A stretch of DNA of 64,000 nt from Methylocella tundrae. Lineage in GTDB: Bacteria > Pseudomonadota > Alphaproteobacteria > Rhizobiales > Beijerinckiaceae. The notes below the pieces were generated by a model. It worked only from the letters and a program-made list of their open reading frames with translations, did not search any database and was not told the origin of the DNA. Where the stretch lies: positions 1,860,001 to 1,924,000 of the forward strand of contig NZ_CP139089.1 of NCBI RefSeq assembly GCF_038024855.1, in the 5' to 3' direction. This document shows, piece by piece, positions 60,364 through 64,000 of the stretch. Within the stretch, counting starts at the first letter, position 1, and the number at the start of each line of letters is the position of its first letter. The position numbers and the translations under genes are program-made.

Positions 60364-61395
60364 TCACCCCTGCCCGTCCAGGGCGTCGACAACGCCGTCG
60401 ATCAGATTGGCGTCCAGCAATAGGGCTGTCGTCAACTCCCTCCGCAGCGGCCGCAGGCGCGCGATGGTCGTTGCGATCTCCTGCTCGATCGCGCTCAGGG
60501 CCGCCAGAGCCTCATCGAGGCTCGCGATGCTGAACCGGCAGCTTTCGCCCGGACGCATCTGGGCGAGGCGGCCGATATCCGCTCGAATGACATGCCCGAG
60601 CTTCGGATAACCGCCCGTCGGCTGCCGGTCGGCCATCAGGATCAACGGCGCCTCGTCTCCGGCGATCTGAATGGCGCCGAGAGCAACCCCATCCGAGACG
60701 ATATTGTAGCCGCGCGCATGGGAGACCGGCGCGCCGTGGAAGCGATAGGCCATGCGGTCGGCGGCAGGCGTCAGGGTGAATTTCTCCCTGAAGAAAGCGG
60801 CCAGCGCCTCGCTCGAGAAATAATCATCCTGCGGCCCAGCCAGAACGCGAAAGCGCCCTTTCGACCCGTTGAGCCAGGGCGCATCAATCTCGGCTTCTTC
60901 GGCCGGCGAAGGCGCAGCGGCAGCCCCAATCGGCAGAACATCGCCCCGGCGCAGCATCCGGCCTTCGAGACCGCCGACGCCGGAGCGCACATGGGTCGCA
61001 CGGCTGCCCAATTCAACCGGAGTATCGAAGCCGCCCGCGACGCCAAGGTAAGCCCAGGCCCCCTCGCTTCCGGCCTGCGCCGAAAGGATCTCGCCAGGTT
61101 TCAGGACAATCCGCGCCGCGGGGGGCAGCGGCCTGCCGTCGCGGCGCCAGTTGAAGGCGCCCCCTGCGAAGGCGACCAGGAACGCGCCCTCCTCGACCGC
61201 CACGCTAAGGCCCCCGACGGAAATCTCGATCGACGCCGCTCTATCTTCGTTGCCGAGCGCAAGAAGGACCGTTTCAAAGGCGCTCCAGTCCATCGGACCA
61301 GCGGGCGTGACGCCAAAGCGCAGAAAGCCGCGCCGTCCTGCATCCTGGATCGTCACGCCGGGGCCGGCCGACAGAATGCGCAGCCGCCCAGCCAT
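60364..61395 (-). CDS. pxpC: 5-oxoprolinase subunit C PxpC (biotin-dependent carboxyltransferase family)
   Basis: Subunit of the PxpABC ATP-dependent 5-oxoprolinase, which opens 5-oxoproline to glutamate. It has 343 residues. ILSAGPGVTIQDAGRRGFLRFGVTPAGPMD near the N-terminus is the family signature, and GYPKLGHVIRADIGRLAQMRPGE lies near the C-terminus. The ATG at 61395 follows the pxpB stop by a single base; the frame extends to 61473 inside pxpB. Last gene of the operon. Confidence 0.9.
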   Translation of the reverse strand: MAGRLRILSAGPGVTIQDAGRRGFLRFGVTPAGPMDWSAFETVLLALGNEDRAASIEISVGGLSVAVEEGAFLVAFAGGAFNWRRDGRPLPPAARIVLKPGEILSAQAGSEGAWAYLGVAGGFDTPVELGSRATHVRSGVGGLEGRMLRRGDVLPIGAAAAPSPAEEAEIDAPWLNGSKGRFRVLAGPQDDYFSSEALAAFFREKFTLTPAADRMAYRFHGAPVSHARGYNIVSDGVALGAIQIAGDEAPLILMADRQPTGGYPKLGHVIRADIGRLAQMRPGESCRFSIASLDEALAALSAIEQEIATTIARLRPLRRELTTALLLDANLIDGVVDALDGQG

Positions 61396-61396
61396 G

Positions 61397-62164
61397 TCAG
61401 CGATCCGTCGGGGCTTGCGGGTCTTCTTCATCTTCGTCGCAATGAGCGATGGGCGATCCATCGTCCGCTGCAAGGCTCAGCTCGGCGAAGCGCATTCCGT
61501 CGATCCGCTCGAAACGGATGTCATCGCCGATATCAATGAGGAACATCGGCTCGCGGCGCGGATCAAAGATTTTAAGCGGAGTCCGGCCGATCTGATACCA
61601 GCCGGTCGGCATGGCGATGCTGGCGACCAGCGCCTGCCCTCCGGCGATGAGCAATGATCCCGGCGGCGCCGGCGGCCTTGGCGCGGCGCGGCGCGAGATC
61701 GCCAGCGCGTCCGGCAGGCCGCCGAGGAAGGTGAAGCCCGGCGCGAAGCCATACATATAGACGCGGTAGAGCGCGCTGGAGTGTAGAGCGATGATCTCGT
61801 CGGCAGTCAGGGCGAGGGTCTGGCTGACCTCGCCGAGATCTTCCGCGAAGGGCGGATCATAGCAGACCGGCACGCGCCAACGCCTTTTGCGCTTTCGAGG
61901 GGCGCTCACGGCGTCGAGGCGGGCGATGGCTTCCGCCAGCGCCCTCGTCGACGTGCGCTTGGGATCGAAGTGAATCATCAGTGAGCGGTAGGTCGGCACT
62001 GTCTCCAGGACGCCGTCGAGTCGCGCGGCCGCGATCGCCTCGTCAAGCGCCAGCACGCATTCGTGGATGGACGCGTCGATACACTGTCCAAATTCCACGA
62101 CGAGCGCGGATTCGCCGGCGACGAGATAGCGCGGCGCGGCGGCGGCCGGCGTTTCTTTCAACAT
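61397..62164 (-). CDS. pxpB: 5-oxoprolinase subunit B PxpB
   Basis: Second subunit of 5-oxoprolinase (KipI-like allophanate hydrolase domain), 255 residues. Typical words are RVPVCYDPPFAEDLGEVSQ, YRVYMYGFAPGFTFLGGLPDAL (around residue 140) and GSLLIAGGQALVASIAMPTGWYQIGRTPLKIFD. The ATG at 62164 is chosen since upstream frame sequence is Arg-rich and overlaps pxpA. It is 8 nt from the pxpA stop. Confidence 0.9.
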   Translation of the reverse strand: MLKETPAAAAPRYLVAGESALVVEFGQCIDASIHECVLALDEAIAAARLDGVLETVPTYRSLMIHFDPKRTSTRALAEAIARLDAVSAPRKRKRRWRVPVCYDPPFAEDLGEVSQTLALTADEIIALHSSALYRVYMYGFAPGFTFLGGLPDALAISRRAAPRPPAPPGSLLIAGGQALVASIAMPTGWYQIGRTPLKIFDPRREPMFLIDIGDDIRFERIDGMRFAELSLAADDGSPIAHCDEDEEDPQAPTDR

Positions 62165-62172
62165 GGGCTTTC

Positions 62173-62961
62173 TTACGTGGCTGCAAAAGGCGCAAGGGTA
62201 AAGCCCGACGCCTCGAGGCGCCGGCGGACGGCTTTCGCGGTCGCGACGGCGTCCCGATGATCGCCGTGAACGCAAACGGAGTCGATGCCGACCGCGATGC
62301 GTTTCCCCGATTGCGCGATGATCGCGCCCTCGATGACCATGGAAAGAACGCGCTCGGCGATTTCCTCAGCGTCATGCAGCACCGCGCCGGGCGAGGATCG
62401 CGGCGCCAGAAAACCCGCGTCCGTATAGGCGCGATCGGCATAGATTTCGCGGGCGACGGCAAGCCCTTCGGCGAGGCCCGCGGCCTCCAGCTGCGTGCCC
62501 GCGACGGCGAGAAAAGAAAGGCGCGGATCGACGGATTTGATGGCGCGGACGATCGCTCGGGCGACGTCGCGGTCGGTCATTGCGAGATTGCTCAACGCGC
62601 CGTGGATCTTCACATAAGAAAGGTTGTGGCCCGCATAGCTCGCAACGCCTTGCGCGGCGCCGAGCTGATAGGCGATCAGCCTCTCGATCTGATCGAGGCC
62701 GAACGATTGGGGCCTGCGGCCAAATCCTGAAATATCGGGGTAGCCCGGATGTGCGCCGATGGCGACGCCTTTGGCCTTGGCCGCCCTGAACGTCGACGCC
62801 ATAATGTCCGGATCGCCGGCGTGGAAGCCGCAGGCGACGCTCGCGCTCGTGACAATATCGAGCATGGCGGCGTCATCGCCCATGGCGTAGGCGCCGAACC
62901 CCTCGCCGCAGTCGCAATTGAGATCAATCGAGAGCGCCCGCTGCTCTCCCGCCGCATTCAT
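62173..62961 (-). CDS. pxpA: 5-oxoprolinase subunit A PxpA (LamB/YcsF family)
   Basis: First gene of pxpABC, 262 residues. LamB/YcsF family landmarks are IDLNCDCGEGFGAY at the N-terminus, SASVACGFHAGDPDIM, GAHPGYPDISGFGRR and VCVHGDHRDAV near the C-terminus, with the His and Asp residues thought to act in catalysis. The operon salvages pyroglutamate, a damage product of glutamine and glutamate. Confidence 0.93.
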   Translation of the reverse strand: MNAAGEQRALSIDLNCDCGEGFGAYAMGDDAAMLDIVTSASVACGFHAGDPDIMASTFRAAKAKGVAIGAHPGYPDISGFGRRPQSFGLDQIERLIAYQLGAAQGVASYAGHNLSYVKIHGALSNLAMTDRDVARAIVRAIKSVDPRLSFLAVAGTQLEAAGLAEGLAVAREIYADRAYTDAGFLAPRSSPGAVLHDAEEIAERVLSMVIEGAIIAQSGKRIAVGIDSVCVHGDHRDAVATAKAVRRRLEASGFTLAPFAAT

Positions 62962-63162
62962 CGGGCGCGCCTCATCGGCGCATTGGCGCGCGTCGGATTT
63001 TGCGTCACCACTCTCTCCTGCGGATTGTAAGGCTTTCTGTCCGCGGCAAGCCCGGCGCGATCTTATGCGGGCGTCGCCCCGCTTGAAAAGGCTTTCGTTC
63101 CGAGGTCTGGCCCTTCTCCTCTGCGCGAGCCTTTTTCCCTTTGCCGCCCGGAGCCGGCTAAT

Positions 63163-63933
63163 TCAATGCGGCCTCTGCTTCAAATGGGCGTCGATCAACA
63201 TATTGGCGATCGTCATGCGGCGGGCGGCTCCAACCCTCAAGGCCGGCTCAAATCGATCCGGGTGATTCTTCTTGGCGAATTCGCGCCTGATGCGTCGCAG
63301 ATCGGCAATTGCGAGATCGGCGCTAAGCCCGAGTTCCTCCGCGATCGCTTCGTCTTCGCTTTTTGGCGGCGCCAGCTCGATCCGCGGCGCGGCTTCCGCG
63401 CCTGTCGCACCCGGCGAGGTCGCGCGGGCGCGCTCGGCGCGCCGCCAAACCCAGGGGATCTGGCTCAGCAGCCGCCGCAACGCATGCACCGGGTGCTGGC
63501 TGATGGCGGCGTCCGTCGTGGCTTCGGCGACCTCGCTCGCGCGCGTCGCATCGGCGGCGTCAGGCGAGCTGGCGCTGGCTTCTTCCTCCACTGAATCCGG
63601 TCCATAGGAGCTAGAATGCGGGTCGGATCCGCCGCGCCAGCCCCATGAAAGGCCGCCGAGATTGCGCCGCAGCCGATGAGCTGGATCAAAACCCTTTTCG
63701 CGCTCCTTCAGAGACGCCCTTTCGGGCTCCTTCTCTAACTCCGCGGCCTGCTGCGCCATTTGGGCGGCCCTTGCGCGCGCCTGTGCGGACTTTATCCAGG
63801 ACACATCCATGCGGCCGCCCGACGCCGACGAAGGAGCCGAGGAGACGCGAGCCGCCGGACCGCGTTGAGGGCCGTCGAGCCCGGCCAGAATGTCGCCGAA
63901 GGCCGCGGACGTCGTTTTCTTCGGTTGGACCAT
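63163..63933 (-). CDS. J-domain-like protein with disordered N-terminal region
   Basis: Protein of 256 residues. The last 55 form a J-domain-like helix pair: LADLRRIRREFAKKNHPDRF with the HPD tripeptide that contacts DnaK, then GAARRMTIANMLIDAHLKQR. The first 200 residues are Ala/Ser/Glu/Arg-rich and mostly disordered, with a Trp-containing insert (GGLSWGWRGG; SQIPWVWRR). No zinc-finger or substrate domain of DnaJ is seen, so it is a specialised or orphan J protein. Nothing nearby names the client. Confidence 0.65.
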   Translation of the reverse strand: MVQPKKTTSAAFGDILAGLDGPQRGPAARVSSAPSSASGGRMDVSWIKSAQARARAAQMAQQAAELEKEPERASLKEREKGFDPAHRLRRNLGGLSWGWRGGSDPHSSSYGPDSVEEEASASSPDAADATRASEVAEATTDAAISQHPVHALRRLLSQIPWVWRRAERARATSPGATGAEAAPRIELAPPKSEDEAIAEELGLSADLAIADLRRIRREFAKKNHPDRFEPALRVGAARRMTIANMLIDAHLKQRPH

Positions 63934-64000
63934 AGTGGTGATCCGCTCCCAATGGGCAGGTCGATAAATTTAGGGAAGAGTTTGGCAGGGCGCCGTTGAA

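Noticed and set aside
1-64000. tRNA, rRNA, tmRNA, replication origin or prophage genes
   Set aside because: No cloverleaf with CCA-compatible acceptor, no rRNA-like stretch, no DnaA-box cluster and no phage structural genes were recognised by reading.

Overview
The window is a high-GC, gene-dense chromosomal segment from an alphaproteobacterium, most likely a Hyphomicrobiales/Rhizobiales member of the Beijerinckiaceae-Methylocystaceae type. The assignment is an inference. It rests on the aerobic (CobG-type) cobalamin operon, a complete squalene-hopene/hopanoid cluster, a three-gene pnt transhydrogenase next to an alphaproteobacterial aa3-oxidase subunit IV-like peptide, suhB- and serC-type alphaproteobacterial RNA elements, and a methanol-metabolism-type (XoxG-like) cytochrome c that suggests a methylotroph. 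No rRNA, tRNA, CRISPR array, prophage or insertion sequence was recognised.

Layout. 1-863: the start of a CobO-like gene (minus strand) and a secreted cytochrome c. 905-13543: a cobalamin riboswitch followed by cobW-N-G-H-I-J-(K inverted)-L-E-M-B, almost all joined by 4-10 nt overlaps. 13906-19737: a GNAT protein, an ABC1/UbiB-type kinase, a 49-residue oxidase subunit and pntAA-pntAB-pntB. 19840-21380: a HisN/SuhB-family phosphatase with two tandem copies of a suhB/mmgR-like small RNA upstream. 21751-28554: accessory-looking DNA with an EamA transporter, an RlpA-like protein behind an AT-rich leader, a Suv3-like helicase with a long disordered tail, a secreted Thr/Gly-rich repeat protein and most of the dispersed palindromic repeats.

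28676-40612 is the hopanoid locus: hpnN (minus), then ispH and hpnH (plus), converging on hpnA-C-D-E-shc-hpnG (minus). IspH supplies isoprenoid precursors, HpnC/D/E make squalene, Shc cyclises it, HpnH adds adenosine, HpnG removes adenine and HpnN exports hopanoids. 40808-49893: an aminotransferase, an ABC exporter, two small proteins, recF, ftsY, miaA and a second ispH. 50010-56867: a predicted fluoroacetate/haloacetate dehalogenase, pckA and three outer-membrane beta-barrel proteins, two of which share leader and signal peptide. 57104-60105: serC-serA with a serC-type RNA leader. 60364-62961: the 5-oxoprolinase operon pxpABC. 63163-63933: a J-domain-like protein.

The most notable non-coding signals are the tandem suhB-like RNAs, a TGACGCAGGCGTCA palindrome shared by the suhB-RNA and serC promoters, and two families of dispersed intergenic palindromes: about 110 bp (three copies plus a relative) and about 50 bp (four copies).
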